A stretch of DNA of 64,000 bases from positions 1-64,000 of the forward strand of contig JASMHC010000006.1 of assembly GCA_030750975.1 (NCBI GenBank), given 5' to 3'. The notes under the pieces are model-generated. The model was not told the DNA's origin and made no database searches. It saw only the letters and a program-made list of their open reading frames with translations. Of this stretch, positions 8,259 through 17,656 are shown piece by piece; position 1 is the first letter of the stretch, and every line of letters starts with the position of its first letter. The position numbers and the translations under genes are program-made. Source of the stretch: Paracoccaceae bacterium (GTDB lineage: Bacteria > Pseudomonadota > Alphaproteobacteria > Rhodobacterales > Rhodobacteraceae).

Positions 8259-9038
8259 TTAAAGAGTAAAGGCCGTTCTAAACGCCTCAAGTGCGACTTC
8301 CGTATCACCAGCTGCAAAGGCTTCCATTCCAACAGGCCCCCGATAGCCCATGTTGTTCAGAGCCTTCGCAACTCCGGCATAATTGATCTCACCCGTGCCC
8401 GGCTCGCATCGACCCGGGTTGTCCGCGACCTGCACCTCGCCAATCCAGGGCAGGCATTTTTCGCACCAGCGAACCAGATCGCCCTCTCCGATTTGGGTAT
8501 GATAGAGGTCCAGATTGATCCTCAGCTGAGGTCGGTTCACCGAAGACACCAACGCCAACACATCTTCGGTCGACCCAAATGGACAACCGGGGTGGTCCAG
8601 CAGATTGAGGTTTTCCAAAGTGAACACCACGCCTTCTTCTTCGGCCAAGTCACAAATTCGGTTGAGCGTATCTTTGGCTTTCAGCCACATCGCCCCATCC
8701 ACAACATCATGCTGCCAGATCGGAATTCCGCCATCGCCCAATCCGGTCCCGTGCAGGTTCAAACGGTCAACACCCAGACGCTTGCCGACCTGCGCTGTTT
8801 CCCGCGCTGACTCCAAAAGCATATCCGCGCCCTCGTCATCAGCAAGGCGTCCCTCTAGATAGCCATTCATGATCGTGTAATTGGCACCGACAGCCTCAAG
8901 CTTGCCTAGATCGTGATCCGGCCAATTCCAGAGCCCCACGCCAAAGCCCATTTCGGTCAGGCGCGCGGCACGCCAATCAATCGGTTTGTCCTGCCACAGC
9001 ATTTCGGCGCAAGCGGCCAGTTGGAATGGTTGAGTCAT
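8259..9038 (-). CDS. TIM-barrel sugar isomerase/epimerase, hydroxypyruvate-isomerase-like
   Basis: 259 residues of the AP-endonuclease-2/xylose-isomerase-like TIM-barrel fold. Metal-site motifs: FTLENLNLLDHPG (Glu), INLDLYHTQIGEGDL (Asp, His), and VQVADNPGRCEPGTGEINY, the strand typical of the Hyi/OtnI group, with a final Glu in GMEAFA. The family isomerises hydroxypyruvate or ketoses, and IolI/IolE-like relatives act on inososes. It ends the minus-strand iol operon (24 bp after the SDR), so a cyclitol-derived substrate is likely. It is separate from the Hyi encoded at 38688-39455. Confidence 0.78.
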   Translation of the reverse strand: MTQPFQLAACAEMLWQDKPIDWRAARLTEMGFGVGLWNWPDHDLGKLEAVGANYTIMNGYLEGRLADDEGADMLLESARETAQVGKRLGVDRLNLHGTGLGDGGIPIWQHDVVDGAMWLKAKDTLNRICDLAEEEGVVFTLENLNLLDHPGCPFGSTEDVLALVSSVNRPQLRINLDLYHTQIGEGDLVRWCEKCLPWIGEVQVADNPGRCEPGTGEINYAGVAKALNNMGYRGPVGMEAFAAGDTEVALEAFRTAFTL

Positions 9039-9062
9039 TTGTATTTTCCTATTCCAAGCGGC

Positions 9063-9818
9063 TCAGATCGAGCCACCTTCCACCATAAAGTTATGTGCCG
9101 AGCAGGCCGCTGAATCGTCCGAGGCCAAAAACAGAACCATGCGCGCGACATAGACCGGATCAATGGCATCCGGCAGACACTGACGATCCACCTGTTTCGC
9201 CAGGGCTTCCGGCGTTACCCAAAGCTCTTTTTGCCGCTCGGTCATGATCCACCCCGGCACTACCGTGTTAACGCGAATACGGTGGCCGCCCAGATCACGG
9301 GCCATCGTGCGGGTCAGACCGTGGACGGCAGCTTTGGCCGTCGCATAGGCGGGAAACCCGCCGCCTGCTTCCCACCAGGAGTTCGACCCCATGTTGATAA
9401 TCGAGCCACCGCCTGCTTCGATCATTCCGGGGGCCACGGCCTGGATGGCAAAGAACATGTGGCGCAGGTTGGTATTCTGGCGTTCATCCCAATAGTCAGG
9501 CGTCACCTCGCGCCAATCATGGCGGTCGTCTCGGGCTGCATTGTTGGCCAACACCAGAGCGTCACCAAGTTTCTCGGTCAGTTCTGCAAAGGCGGATTTC
9601 AACATATCAATGTCGCGCAAATCGCTGAACGCATAGGCATGCTCACCTTCTAGGCTTGCCAGCAGAGCTTCTGACGTTTCCCGATCAAAATCGACAAAGC
9701 CGACTTTAGCACCCTGTGCCGCAAAACCTTTGACGATCTCCGCTCCGATTCCCGAAGCCCCACCGGTTACAAAGACAGTCTTTCCCCTCAGACATGGGTA
9801 TTGAGCAAACTCGGGCAT
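9063..9818 (-). CDS. SDR-family sugar dehydrogenase, XylB-like
   Basis: 251 residues of classical short-chain dehydrogenase. TGGASGIGAEIV is the cofactor loop, ANNAARDDRH the NNAG region, INMGSNSWW carries the catalytic Ser, and YATAK supplies Tyr and Lys. The pattern DDRH, YWDERQNTNLRHMFF, QAVAPGM and VLFLASDDSAACSAHNF follows the Caulobacter D-xylose 1-dehydrogenase (XylB) type closely. The start overlaps the iolB stop by 1 bp, so the two are coupled. In this operon it may oxidise a cyclitol or an aldose freed from a glycosyl-inositol (inferred). Confidence 0.82.
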   Translation of the reverse strand: MPEFAQYPCLRGKTVFVTGGASGIGAEIVKGFAAQGAKVGFVDFDRETSEALLASLEGEHAYAFSDLRDIDMLKSAFAELTEKLGDALVLANNAARDDRHDWREVTPDYWDERQNTNLRHMFFAIQAVAPGMIEAGGGSIINMGSNSWWEAGGGFPAYATAKAAVHGLTRTMARDLGGHRIRVNTVVPGWIMTERQKELWVTPEALAKQVDRQCLPDAIDPVYVARMVLFLASDDSAACSAHNFMVEGGSI

Positions 9819-10624
9819 TACGCATCTCTTTCCATGATCCAGTTAACTTCGGGCGCCGGCTCGAACCGCCATTTGCGGAGAGGTCCAGCCATAACGTTCA
9901 GATAGTACATCTCGAACCCGTATGGCGCCCCACAGGGGTGATGGCCGCGCGGCACAAGGACCACTTCGCCATCGGAAACGGCCATTGTCTCATCCAACTG
10001 GCGATCATCGGTATAGACGCGTTGAATACCAAACCCGTTCCCCGGATTCAGACGGTGGTAGTAGGTCTCTTCCAGATAAGTCATCCGAGGAAAATCGTCC
10101 TCATCGTGCCGATGGCTGGGATACGAGGACCAGTGGCCGTTTGGCGTGAACACCTCTGTCACCAGCAAACTATCGCAATAGTCCTCGTTCTCCATCGCAA
10201 TGTTGTTGATGTACCGCGTGTTCGTGCCTTTGCCACGCTCGGTCAAGGCAATACCGTCCGGACCAATCCGGCGGGCTTCGTGCCCCCCCATGCCCGGAGC
10301 AGAACAGACAGCGATGACACAATCCGTCTCGGCAGTAGCTTCCCAGTCTGTCCCGTTGGGTAGATACAGACAATGCGGTGGTGTTTTTTCGAATACGTTC
10401 ATACGGTCGCCCAGCACACCCCAATCCTGACCCGCGCCGGTGATGTTGGCTTTACCTTCAACCATGACCAGAATAACTTCGCGATCCCCAGTTGCTTCAG
10501 CGGCTTTATCCCCTGCCCTTAAATGGTAAAGACCAAAGCCGACATAGCGCCATCCCGCATTGGTCGGGGTGATGTCATGCACCTTGCCACGCTTGCCAAA
10601 CGGTTTGCGAAGTAGATCTGGCAT
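9818..10624 (-). CDS. iolB: 5-deoxy-glucuronate isomerase
   Basis: 268 residues, canonical IolB. The metal-binding core is SSYPSHRHDEDDFP, then LEETYYHRLNPG.GFGIQRVYT, DETMAVSDGEVVLVPRGHH, GAPYGFEMYYLNVMAGP and RKWRF near the C terminus. It isomerises 5-deoxy-D-glucuronate, the IolD product, to 5-dehydro-2-deoxy-D-gluconate. It follows the oxygenase gene (17 bp) and overlaps the SDR. The sequence is far more standard than the second family member at 6272-7108, so this is the likely myo-inositol enzyme. Confidence 0.92.
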   Translation of the reverse strand: MPDLLRKPFGKRGKVHDITPTNAGWRYVGFGLYHLRAGDKAAEATGDREVILVMVEGKANITGAGQDWGVLGDRMNVFEKTPPHCLYLPNGTDWEATAETDCVIAVCSAPGMGGHEARRIGPDGIALTERGKGTNTRYINNIAMENEDYCDSLLVTEVFTPNGHWSSYPSHRHDEDDFPRMTYLEETYYHRLNPGNGFGIQRVYTDDRQLDETMAVSDGEVVLVPRGHHPCGAPYGFEMYYLNVMAGPLRKWRFEPAPEVNWIMERDA

Positions 10625-10641
10625 GGTTGAAGTCCTTTCGT

Positions 10642-11820
10642 TTACGCGGCCCGTCGGGCAATAAGCCCATCCAGAGCGGCGTCCAGTTGTGGTTGTGGCC
10701 AGTTTTCGGCAACGGCCTGATGCAAGATGTCGGCTTGGCTGCGCGGCACATTCCCACCGATGGGAGGATCAGTGTCCAGATTGGTTGGGAATGCATAGCC
10801 CTCGGCCGTTGCAGCAATAGCAGCGGCTAGAGCGCTTTGGCTCAGACCATTCCCCTTAAGCCGTAAAAGCGCCGGATAGATCGAACGGCACAGAGCATCT
10901 CGATCTATCGCTTCCATCGCCCGCCCAAAGGCCGAGGAGACCTGCAACAGGTTGCCCATCCGATTAATGTCTGCACTGGTATTTGCGCCCGCCGCGTGGA
11001 ACAGTGCCGGGTTGAAAAAAACTGCATCGCCTTTTTCTAGGGGCAGTTGCACATGAGCCTTTTCAAAATAGTCCGCAAAAGCCTGCTGGTGGAAAGCCAG
11101 ATAGCCCGGTCCGTAGCCTTGCGAGAAGGGCAACAGCTTAGTCGGCCCGCTTTCCAGCGGCATATCTACATGCGCCACAGCGCCTTGAAGCGTCAGCGTG
11201 GCCGTGACCTCATGCGCATGGGCGGGATATAGCGCGGCGAGCTCTGCCGATTGAAATCCCAAGTGATAGTCCCGGTGAGCACTTTGGGCATTGCCGCCCG
11301 GGCGAACCTGATTGACCTGCGCGGTCATCTGGTAGTGCGGACCGAGCCAAGCCTCGCAAACCGCTGCGATAACGGGGTTCCCGTAGTACAGCGCAAAGCC
11401 TTCTGGATCCCGAAGACCGTGCTTTTGCAGGGCATTCCAAACACGGTCATTCGCACCCGAGGTCGCAAAGTGATCCCCTTTGCCCTCGGACCCGTTGCGT
11501 TCTTCGTCAATCAGAGCGTTGAACACACCCGTTGCGCGATCAATGACAGAGACATCGCTGAAAGCATGTTTCAGGACTATCACGCCAGAGGTGTTACGCA
11601 ACACATCGCCCCATTCCGCCATGATGGTCCGTAGCGCATCTGGATCATCCAACATCGAACGCAGATCGTTCATATCGTATAGCGGCACATTTCGCTCGAT
11701 CGCGCTGGCATGAGGCGCGCTGCCCGCCTCAAGTTGTTGCGAGGTCAACACCTTAAATTCATCCAGATCACAGGACTCGTGGTCGAAATACCCCGTGCCT
11801 CCTATGTCTTGATGTTTCAT
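10642..11820 (-). CDS. PhyH-like Fe(II)/2-oxoglutarate dioxygenase within the inositol operon
   Basis: 392 residues of the phytanoyl-CoA dioxygenase family. The facial triad is visible: His182 and Asp184 in AHRDYHLGF, and His275 in FFNPALFHAAGANTS, with Arg287 in INRMGN as the 2-oxoglutarate anchor. A preceding strand VDMPLESGPTKLLPFSQGY fits the fold. Such enzymes hydroxylate or O/N-demethylate small molecules. The gene lies between iolE (41 bp) and iolB (17 bp) on the same strand. Oxidative demethylation of a methyl-inositol such as pinitol, or attack on an aminocyclitol, is a reasonable guess but only inference. The fold assignment is secure; the substrate is unknown. Confidence 0.85.
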   Translation of the reverse strand: MKHQDIGGTGYFDHESCDLDEFKVLTSQQLEAGSAPHASAIERNVPLYDMNDLRSMLDDPDALRTIMAEWGDVLRNTSGVIVLKHAFSDVSVIDRATGVFNALIDEERNGSEGKGDHFATSGANDRVWNALQKHGLRDPEGFALYYGNPVIAAVCEAWLGPHYQMTAQVNQVRPGGNAQSAHRDYHLGFQSAELAALYPAHAHEVTATLTLQGAVAHVDMPLESGPTKLLPFSQGYGPGYLAFHQQAFADYFEKAHVQLPLEKGDAVFFNPALFHAAGANTSADINRMGNLLQVSSAFGRAMEAIDRDALCRSIYPALLRLKGNGLSQSALAAAIAATAEGYAFPTNLDTDPPIGGNVPRSQADILHQAVAENWPQPQLDAALDGLIARRAA

Positions 11821-11861
11821 AATTTCGACCCCATGCCCTGTGCATTCTGCACTTCAGCGAT

Positions 11862-12761
11862 TTATGTTTCGATGCTCAACCCAGCTTTCCCGCAAACCTT
11901 TAGGATATGTTCGTATCCCATTTTGGAATACTCATAGGGTGGGGCTTTTGCGGGGTCTTGTTCGGCCTCGACGACGATCCAGCCGTTGTAGTCCATCGCC
12001 TTGAGTGCATTGGATACAGCTTGGAAGTCGATGCAGCCATCGCCCGGCACGGTAAAGGCGCCAGCGATCACTGCGTTCAGGAAGCTGCGGTTGTTCTCGC
12101 GGACGTCTTTGACGATCTCTGGGCGGATGTCTTTGAAGTGGACGTGATGTACACGGTCGCCCCAGCGGTTCAGCGTGGCCATCACATCGCCCCCCCCAAA
12201 CAGCAGGTGGCCGGTGTCAAAACACAGCTGCAATTCGGGGCCAGAGCCTTCCATCAGCCAGTTCACGTCATCTTCAGATTCAATGATCGAGCCCATGTGG
12301 TGGTGATAGGCCATCGGCATGCCCTGATCGGCCATCCACTTGGCCAGCTCGGTCAGCTTGGCGCCATAGGCTTTGACCTCGTCCTTAGACAAGGTCGGGC
12401 GGTTGTTCACCGGTACGGAGATATCGCCCTGAATGGTGTTGGAGCATTCCGCATAAACGATGCAGGGACTGTTCAGCGCCACGAACTGTTCCACCTGTTG
12501 GCGCACAGACTCGCGTTCGGTTGCAAAGTCGTTCACCAGCGTATTGCCCGAGCACCAGCCACCGCAAAGTGCGATGTCATTGGCTTCCAGATAGGCGCGC
12601 AACCCTTCGGTGTCCTGCGGCATCCGCTGGCCACGTTCGACGCCGGTATAGCCGATCTCGCGCGCTTCTTTCAGCGCCTGCTCCATTGTGTAAGCCGCGG
12701 TGATATCCGGCAGATCGTCGTTCTGCCAGGCAATCGGAGAGATGCCGATTTTTACGCTCAT
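11862..12761 (-). CDS. iolE: Inosose dehydratase
   Basis: 299 residues with the IolE pattern: KIGISPIAWQNDDLPDI at the N terminus, ERGQRMP, YHHHMGSIIES (metal His), CFDTGHLLFGGGD, HVHFKDIRPE and a terminal VVEAEQDP. It dehydrates scyllo-inosose (2-keto-myo-inositol) to 3D-(3,5/4)-trihydroxycyclohexane-1,2-dione, the IolD substrate. Its start overlaps the iolD stop by 4 bp, so the two consecutive enzymes are translationally coupled. Confidence 0.93.
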   Translation of the reverse strand: MSVKIGISPIAWQNDDLPDITAAYTMEQALKEAREIGYTGVERGQRMPQDTEGLRAYLEANDIALCGGWCSGNTLVNDFATERESVRQQVEQFVALNSPCIVYAECSNTIQGDISVPVNNRPTLSKDEVKAYGAKLTELAKWMADQGMPMAYHHHMGSIIESEDDVNWLMEGSGPELQLCFDTGHLLFGGGDVMATLNRWGDRVHHVHFKDIRPEIVKDVRENNRSFLNAVIAGAFTVPGDGCIDFQAVSNALKAMDYNGWIVVEAEQDPAKAPPYEYSKMGYEHILKVCGKAGLSIET

Positions 12762-14587
12762 AGCTCGTTTCTTTCTTTCAAAGCCGCTTCATAGGCGGTG
12801 CGCTTTTCGTTGACTTCTGTGCGTTCCGACACTTCCGGAACAGCCACTTCCCACCAGGTGCCACCATGCTCGGTGCTGGGGTAGGGATCGGTGTCGATCA
12901 CCACCACATAGGGGCCCTTGACGTCATGGCGCTTGGCCAACGCGTCCTCCAATTCGGCAATGGTTGAGACTTTCAGGCTGGTCGCGCCCATTGCCTCGGC
13001 ATGTTTGGCAAAGTCGATGCTTGAGTTTTCACCGCCGATCGCGTGATCCAGAAGGTTGTTAAACTCGGCTCCGCCGGTGCCCATTTGCAGGCGGTTGATA
13101 CAGCCATAGCCGCGGTTGTCGGTCACAACCACGGTAAAGCTGATGCCCATCATCGCCGCCGTCGCCATTTCCGAGTTGGCCATCATGTAGGTGCCGTCAC
13201 CGGTAAAGCAGATCACATCCCGTTCAGGCTGGGCCATTTTGATGCCCATGGCGCCTGCGATCTCGTAGCCCATGCAGCTAAAGCCGTATTCCATGTGATA
13301 GGCACCGGGACGCGGGGCTTTCCACAGCTTGTGCAATTCGCCCGGCATGGTACCGGCGGCGCACATGGCGACGGTATCTTCGTTACTTGCGCGTTGAACA
13401 GCGCCAACGACCTGCATATCGGTTGGCAATGCGTTGCCTTCGCTTGGCGCATCCGTCTGCGCATCCACCTTGGTGAACCAGTCTGCCTTGGCCGCTGCGG
13501 TTGTGCCCTCGGCCTTGTAGCCCGACAGACCCTCGGTCAACTCTTTCATCCCCGCCTTGGCGTCCGCCTGCACCGGCATTGCGCCGTGTTTGGCTGCGTC
13601 ATAGGCGGCGGTGTTGAGGCTAATCAGCACCCGCTCAGGGTTGCTGAACAGACCCCACGAACCCGTGGTGAAGTCCTGGAACCGCGTGCCGATGCCGATC
13701 ACCACGTCGGCCTCTGCGCAGCGGTCATTGGCAGGCTCGCCCCCTGTCACCCCGATGGGGCCGAGGTTCAGCGGGTGGTCCCATGCCAGCGCCGACTTGC
13801 CAGCCTGCGTTTCCGCCACAGGAATATTATGCGCTTCGGCAAAGGCCAGAAGGTCAGCTGTCGCGTCCGAGTAATGCACACCGCCACCAGCAACAATCAC
13901 CGGCTTCTTCGCGGCTTTAATCGCGGCCACAGCACGGGCCAATTCGCCCTCATCCGCGCGCTGGCGTTTCTGATACCAGATCTTCGGCTCAAAGAAACTT
14001 TCGGGATAATCATAGGCTTCTGCCTGCACATCCTGACAGAAGGCCAAGGTCACAGGCCCGCAATCGGCGGGATCGGTCATCGTGCGGAATGCCCGAGGCA
14101 GCGCCGTCAGCAGATGCTCGGGCCGCGAAATGCGGTCAAAATAGCGGCTAACCGGCTTGAAACAGTCATTGGCACTGACCGTGCCGTCACCAAAATCTTC
14201 GATCTGTTGCAGAACCGGATCAGGGCCGCGGCTGGCAAACACATCGCCGGGCACCAGCAACACCGGAATGCGGTTCACATGCGCCAAAGCCGCCGCCGTC
14301 ACCATATTCGTGGCCCCCGGCCCGATTGATGTCGTCACCGCCATCGCCCGTTTGCGACCCGACTGCTTGGCATAGGCGATCGCCGCATGGGCCATCGTTT
14401 GCTCGTTATGGCCACGCCATGTAGGAAAACGATCCTTCGCTCCATGCAACGCCTCGCCAATCCCGGCCACGTTGCCATGACCAAATATCGCCCAAGTGCC
14501 CGCAATAATGCGTTCACCATCTTCATTCAGCTGTGCTTCAAGATAACGAACCAATGCCTGAGCGGCGGTTAATCGTAGCGTCACCAT
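12758..14587 (-). CDS. iolD: 3D-(3,5/4)-trihydroxycyclohexane-1,2-dione hydrolase (ThDP enzyme)
   Basis: 609 residues from the ATG at 14587 (MVTLRLTAAQALVRYLEAQ), which has GAGGG 8 bases upstream. A TTG five codons earlier is less likely. The family opening RLTAAQALVRYL, GTWAIFGHGNVAG, and the thiamine-diphosphate motif GDGTYMMANSEMATA with VVVTDNRGYGCINRLQ are all present. The enzyme hydrolyses the cyclic dione to 5-deoxy-glucuronate, opening the inositol ring. It heads the iolD-iolE-oxygenase-iolB-SDR-isomerase series, and an inverted repeat (14627-14650) sits in its promoter region. Confidence 0.94.
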   Translation of the reverse strand: MVTLRLTAAQALVRYLEAQLNEDGERIIAGTWAIFGHGNVAGIGEALHGAKDRFPTWRGHNEQTMAHAAIAYAKQSGRKRAMAVTTSIGPGATNMVTAAALAHVNRIPVLLVPGDVFASRGPDPVLQQIEDFGDGTVSANDCFKPVSRYFDRISRPEHLLTALPRAFRTMTDPADCGPVTLAFCQDVQAEAYDYPESFFEPKIWYQKRQRADEGELARAVAAIKAAKKPVIVAGGGVHYSDATADLLAFAEAHNIPVAETQAGKSALAWDHPLNLGPIGVTGGEPANDRCAEADVVIGIGTRFQDFTTGSWGLFSNPERVLISLNTAAYDAAKHGAMPVQADAKAGMKELTEGLSGYKAEGTTAAAKADWFTKVDAQTDAPSEGNALPTDMQVVGAVQRASNEDTVAMCAAGTMPGELHKLWKAPRPGAYHMEYGFSCMGYEIAGAMGIKMAQPERDVICFTGDGTYMMANSEMATAAMMGISFTVVVTDNRGYGCINRLQMGTGGAEFNNLLDHAIGGENSSIDFAKHAEAMGATSLKVSTIAELEDALAKRHDVKGPYVVVIDTDPYPSTEHGGTWWEVAVPEVSERTEVNEKRTAYEAALKERNEL

Positions 14588-14626
14588 GGTTTGATCCCTC
14601 AAAAGGCAGTTGTGTTGGTTTGGACC

Positions 14627-14650
14627 GACTTCCTAATGAATTGGGAAGTC
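14627..14650. promoter_or_regulatory. Inverted repeat in the iolD leader, candidate operator
   Basis: GACTTCC-N10-GGAAGTC: the 12-base half sites match at 10 positions. It lies 40-63 bp upstream of iolD on the minus strand and does not resemble the CCGG LacI palindromes. A second regulator, for example an RpiR/IolR type encoded elsewhere, could use it. Confidence 0.45.
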
Positions 14651-14690
14651 AAAAAACGTGCGGCCAATCGACAGGTGATTCCCGCGTTTG

Positions 14691-14718
14691 GGGCCAACCT
14701 GGGGAGGGAGGTTGGCCC
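14691..14718 (-). terminator. Strong stem-loop after the ABC transporter operon
   Basis: GGGCCAACCT (14691-14700) pairs perfectly with AGGTTGGCCC (14709-14718) around an 8-base loop. It lies 16 bp past the stop of the ATPase gene on the minus strand. No clear U-run follows, so it may be an mRNA 3'-end stabiliser or weak terminator separating the transporter from iolD. Confidence 0.6.
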
Positions 14719-14733
14719 ACTGGTATTGGGCGA

Positions 14734-15555
14734 TTAGATTGTGCCGCCCAAAGACCCTTCTAATTGTGCCAGTTCCTGACCACCGGCCATCAGATCCTGC
14801 AATTCTTCAGGAGTGATCTCACCGCGTTTGGCAGTTCCCAATGTTTTGCCGCGGTTAAGAACGGTGAACCGATCACCCACCGCCAACGCATGGCGCACGT
14901 TGTGACTGATGAAGACAACGCCAACACCCTGACTGCGCACTTTGTCGATGGTAGCCAGAACATTTGAAGTCTGACGCACGCCCAGAGCAGATGTCGGTTC
15001 GTCCAAGATCAGAACCTTGGCACCAAAGTACACAGCGCGTGCAATCGCAACAGTTTGACGCTCACCACCCGAAAGAGTGCCAACCGCCTGATCCGGCCCG
15101 CGAAGGTTAATCCCCATTTTGCGCATTTCGCTCATGGTGATTTCGTTCGCCGTGTCGATATCAAAACGTTTGGTCAGACCTTTGCCTTTTGTCGGTTCAC
15201 GTCCCATGAAGAAGTTCCGCGAAACAGACATAAGGGGGATCATCGCTAGATCCTGAAACACAGTGGCAATACCGGCTTCCATTGAATCCCGCGGTGTTGC
15301 GAAGCTCATTGGCTTGCCTTCGAACAGGATCTCTCCGTGGGTGGGCTGGTGTACACCCGACATCGTTTTGATGAAGGTGGACTTTCCCGCGCCGTTGTCA
15401 CCTAGAAGGCAGTGGCACTCGCCTGGGCGGATGTCAAAGCTGACACCAGCCAAAGCGATGATGTTGCCAAAGTGCTTTTCGATGTCCTTCATCTGGACGA
15501 TCGGTGCAGCGTTGTTATCTGAATCACCGTGATGGAATTTGCTATCTTCAGTCAT
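14734..15555 (-). CDS. Sugar ABC transporter ATP-binding protein (single-domain, Rbs/Frc type)
   Basis: 273 residues from the ATG at 15555, one base after the permease stop. The longer frame to 15609 would overlap the permease and is rejected. Walker [16 protein letters not shown]-loop [13 protein letters not shown], signature [15 protein letters not shown], Walker [13 protein letters not shown] and switch ISHNVRHA are present. It is a single-domain ATPase of about 270 residues, like FrcA, not the double-domain RbsA form of about 500. It energises import by the neighbouring permease. An inositol substrate is inferred from context. Confidence 0.92.
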   Translation of the reverse strand: MTEDSKFHHGDSDNNAAPIVQMKDIEKHFGNIIALAGVSFDIRPGECHCLLGDNGAGKSTFIKTMSGVHQPTHGEILFEGKPMSFATPRDSMEAGIATVFQDLAMIPLMSVSRNFFMGREPTKGKGLTKRFDIDTANEITMSEMRKMGINLRGPDQAVGTLSGGERQTVAIARAVYFGAKVLILDEPTSALGVRQTSNVLATIDKVRSQGVGVVFISHNVRHALAVGDRFTVLNRGKTLGTAKRGEITPEELQDLMAGGQELAQLEGSLGGTI

Positions 15556-15556
15556 A

Positions 15557-16666
15557 TCAACGCTCCCCTGTGACGCGCTTGCGAATGGCATTGTTGAACA
15601 GAACCGCAATCAGAAGCATGCCGCCAAGGAAGACCTGGAACCAATCCTGATCGAAGTCGGTGTAAGTCAGTCCGATGACAACCATACCGAAGATTATCGA
15701 GCCAAAGAATGCGCCGATAGCAGAGCCGTATCCACCTGTCAGCAGGCAGCCACCGATCACTGCCGCGATGATGGCTTCAAACTCTTTTTGGAAGCCCCGA
15801 CGTGCGTCGGTCGAACCTGCGTCGATCACTGTGATGATGGCGACGAGTGCTGCGCAGCATGCGGTAACCATGAACAGTGAGATTTTAATTCTGTTGACGG
15901 GAACACCTGAGTTCGAGGCAGCGTTGCTGTCGCCACCCGCGGCAAAAATCCAATTGCCCGCCGGTGTGCGAAGAAGAATATAGGTTGCGACCAGTGCAAG
16001 GACTACAAACCAAAGGATTTCTACGGGCATACCAGAGACTTTTGGAGTGCCATTCTTGAAAGTTTCGACAAGACCTTTTTCGGCCAGCCATGCAAACAGG
16101 CCTGGGAAGGCGTCACCGGAAAAGAACGGCGCGAGCCAGTCGTTTTCGGTTGCATCGCGAACACCGCGCAACTGAGTTGAGCCACCTGACGCCCACTTAA
16201 GACCGACGAGCGAAAGACCACGCAGGATGAACAGGAAAGCAAGTGTCACAATGAAAGAGGGCAACCCGGAGCGGATCACAATCATGCCGTTTATTGCGCC
16301 AACAAAGGCGGCAAACACAAATGTCAGAGGGATGGCAACGATCAGGGGAAAGCCCCAGACCATAACGCAGATACCAAAGAACAGTCCCGCGAATGCGACC
16401 ATCGAGCCGATTGATAGGTCAAATTCGCCCCCAATCATCAGCATCGCCGCACCAATGGCGAGAATTCCTAGCTGCGCGGCTGGTGTAAGAAAGTTAATGA
16501 TGCCCGCTGTCGTAAACATCGCTGAGTCAGCAGTTATCAGGAAGAAGGCCGTCACCAGAACCACGCCGGCGATTGCGCCAAGTTCCGGTCGTTTCATCAG
16601 GCGTGAGATCAGCGGCTCTGCCTTGATACGCTCATCCACTACTGGGTTTGGCGTTGTGTCACTCAT
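15557..16666 (-). CDS. Sugar ABC transporter permease (RbsC/FrcC family)
   Basis: 369 residues, highly hydrophobic with about 9-10 membrane segments. [17 protein letters not shown] is the hallmark of the BPD_transp_2 carbohydrate permeases, and [19 protein letters not shown] is the cytoplasmic coupling region. An N-terminal cytoplasmic tail of about 30 residues precedes the first helix. It lies between the binding protein and the ATPase, forming a complete importer. Confidence 0.92.
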   Translation of the reverse strand: MSDTTPNPVVDERIKAEPLISRLMKRPELGAIAGVVLVTAFFLITADSAMFTTAGIINFLTPAAQLGILAIGAAMLMIGGEFDLSIGSMVAFAGLFFGICVMVWGFPLIVAIPLTFVFAAFVGAINGMIVIRSGLPSFIVTLAFLFILRGLSLVGLKWASGGSTQLRGVRDATENDWLAPFFSGDAFPGLFAWLAEKGLVETFKNGTPKVSGMPVEILWFVVLALVATYILLRTPAGNWIFAAGGDSNAASNSGVPVNRIKISLFMVTACCAALVAIITVIDAGSTDARRGFQKEFEAIIAAVIGGCLLTGGYGSAIGAFFGSIIFGMVVIGLTYTDFDQDWFQVFLGGMLLIAVLFNNAIRKRVTGER

Positions 16667-16687
16667 TTTGTCCCCCCTTTTTGGAAA

Positions 16688-16709
16688 GGGCGGCGCAAAT
16701 GCGCCGCCC
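16688..16709 (-). promoter_or_regulatory. GC-rich hairpin between binding-protein and permease genes
   Basis: GGGCGGCGC-AAAT-GCGCCGCCC is a 9-bp perfect stem in the 69-bp gap between the substrate-binding protein stop and the permease start. Such hairpins commonly protect the upstream mRNA and raise binding protein over membrane subunits. Confidence 0.7.
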
Positions 16710-16735
16710 CGTTTTTATCTTAGGTTCGGCTAAGA

Positions 16736-17656
16736 TTAGCGAATGCCCTGAGCGGACAAGTCGATGACCTGAGCTGCTTTGTCTGCTGTGATCAGGTTTG
16801 GACCCGATGCAATGTCAGCACCTGGCATCAGGCCGTATTTCGCCTGCAGAGCCATTACAGATACCGACAGGTAACCCTGAAGGTACTGCTGCTGGTCAAG
16901 AGCAAATGCAGCATCACCGTCAACAATCGATTGCAGGAATCCAGCCGACAGGTCGAAGGTTGCAACGTTCACGTCACGGCCCGAAGCTTTTGCAGCTGCT
17001 ACCGAAGGCTCACCTGCGGTCGAAGCGCCAAGCGCCATCACAGTGTCAACGCTTTCGTCCGAAGCCAGTGCTGCGGCAACTTTCGATTCAATCTCAGCTG
17101 GATCGTTTGTGGTTGGCAGAACAGTGACGTTACCACCGAAGCCTTCAGCAAAACCTGCGCAACGCTGGTCGAGCGAAATGTTACCAACTTCCTGGTTCAC
17201 ACAGATCGCGTTCGAACCACCCATTTTGGCAAGAGCCGCACCAGCTGCAACACCGGCGTCATATTCGTCCTGACCGACGTGCATTGCTGTGCCCATTGCT
17301 TTACCCTGTGCGCCACCAGCGTTGATGGTGATTACAGGAATGCCAGCATTGATCGCACGCTCAAGAGATGGCCCAAGCGCATCTGGGTCTGGGAACGAGA
17401 TGATAAGTCCATCTGGCTCTTCGTTTACGGCTGCGTCGATCAGCTGCGACATCAGAACCATGTCGAATGTCTCAGGCGAGTTGTACGATACGTTCGCACC
17501 AGTATCGGCAGCCGCTTGGTCTACACCTGCTTTCACAACCGACCAGAAAGCGTCGTTGGCCTGACCGTGGACAACAACCGAGATTTCCTGTGCTGCTACT
17601 GGAGCTGCAATCGCCAGTGCGCCTGCTGCAATAGCGCCTTTCATAAACATTTTCAT
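16736..17656 (-). CDS. Periplasmic sugar-binding protein of ABC transporter (Peripl_BP_4)
   Basis: 306 residues with a signal peptide (FMKGAIAAGALAIAAPVAAQ, cleavage near residue 22). The mature protein starts ISVVVHGQANDAFWSVVKAG, the usual first strand and sugar-contact loop of the ribose/inositol-binding family. INEEPDGLIISFPDP-like and VGQDEYDAGVAAGAAL segments follow, then ASTAGEPSVAAA and FDLSAG. It is the first gene of the transporter operon. Myo-inositol or a derivative is the probable ligand, but only from context. Confidence 0.9.
   Translation of the reverse strand: MKMFMKGAIAAGALAIAAPVAAQEISVVVHGQANDAFWSVVKAGVDQAAADTGANVSYNSPETFDMVLMSQLIDAAVNEEPDGLIISFPDPDALGPSLERAINAGIPVITINAGGAQGKAMGTAMHVGQDEYDAGVAAGAALAKMGGSNAICVNQEVGNISLDQRCAGFAEGFGGNVTVLPTTNDPAEIESKVAAALASDESVDTVMALGASTAGEPSVAAAKASGRDVNVATFDLSAGFLQSIVDGDAAFALDQQQYLQGYLSVSVMALQAKYGLMPGADIASGPNLITADKAAQVIDLSAQGIR

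Noticed and set aside
13043-14329. A 428-codon plus-strand frame opposite iolD
   Set aside because: It is a shadow of the clearly recognised iolD. The translation is unusually rich in His, Arg and Cys, with no domain.
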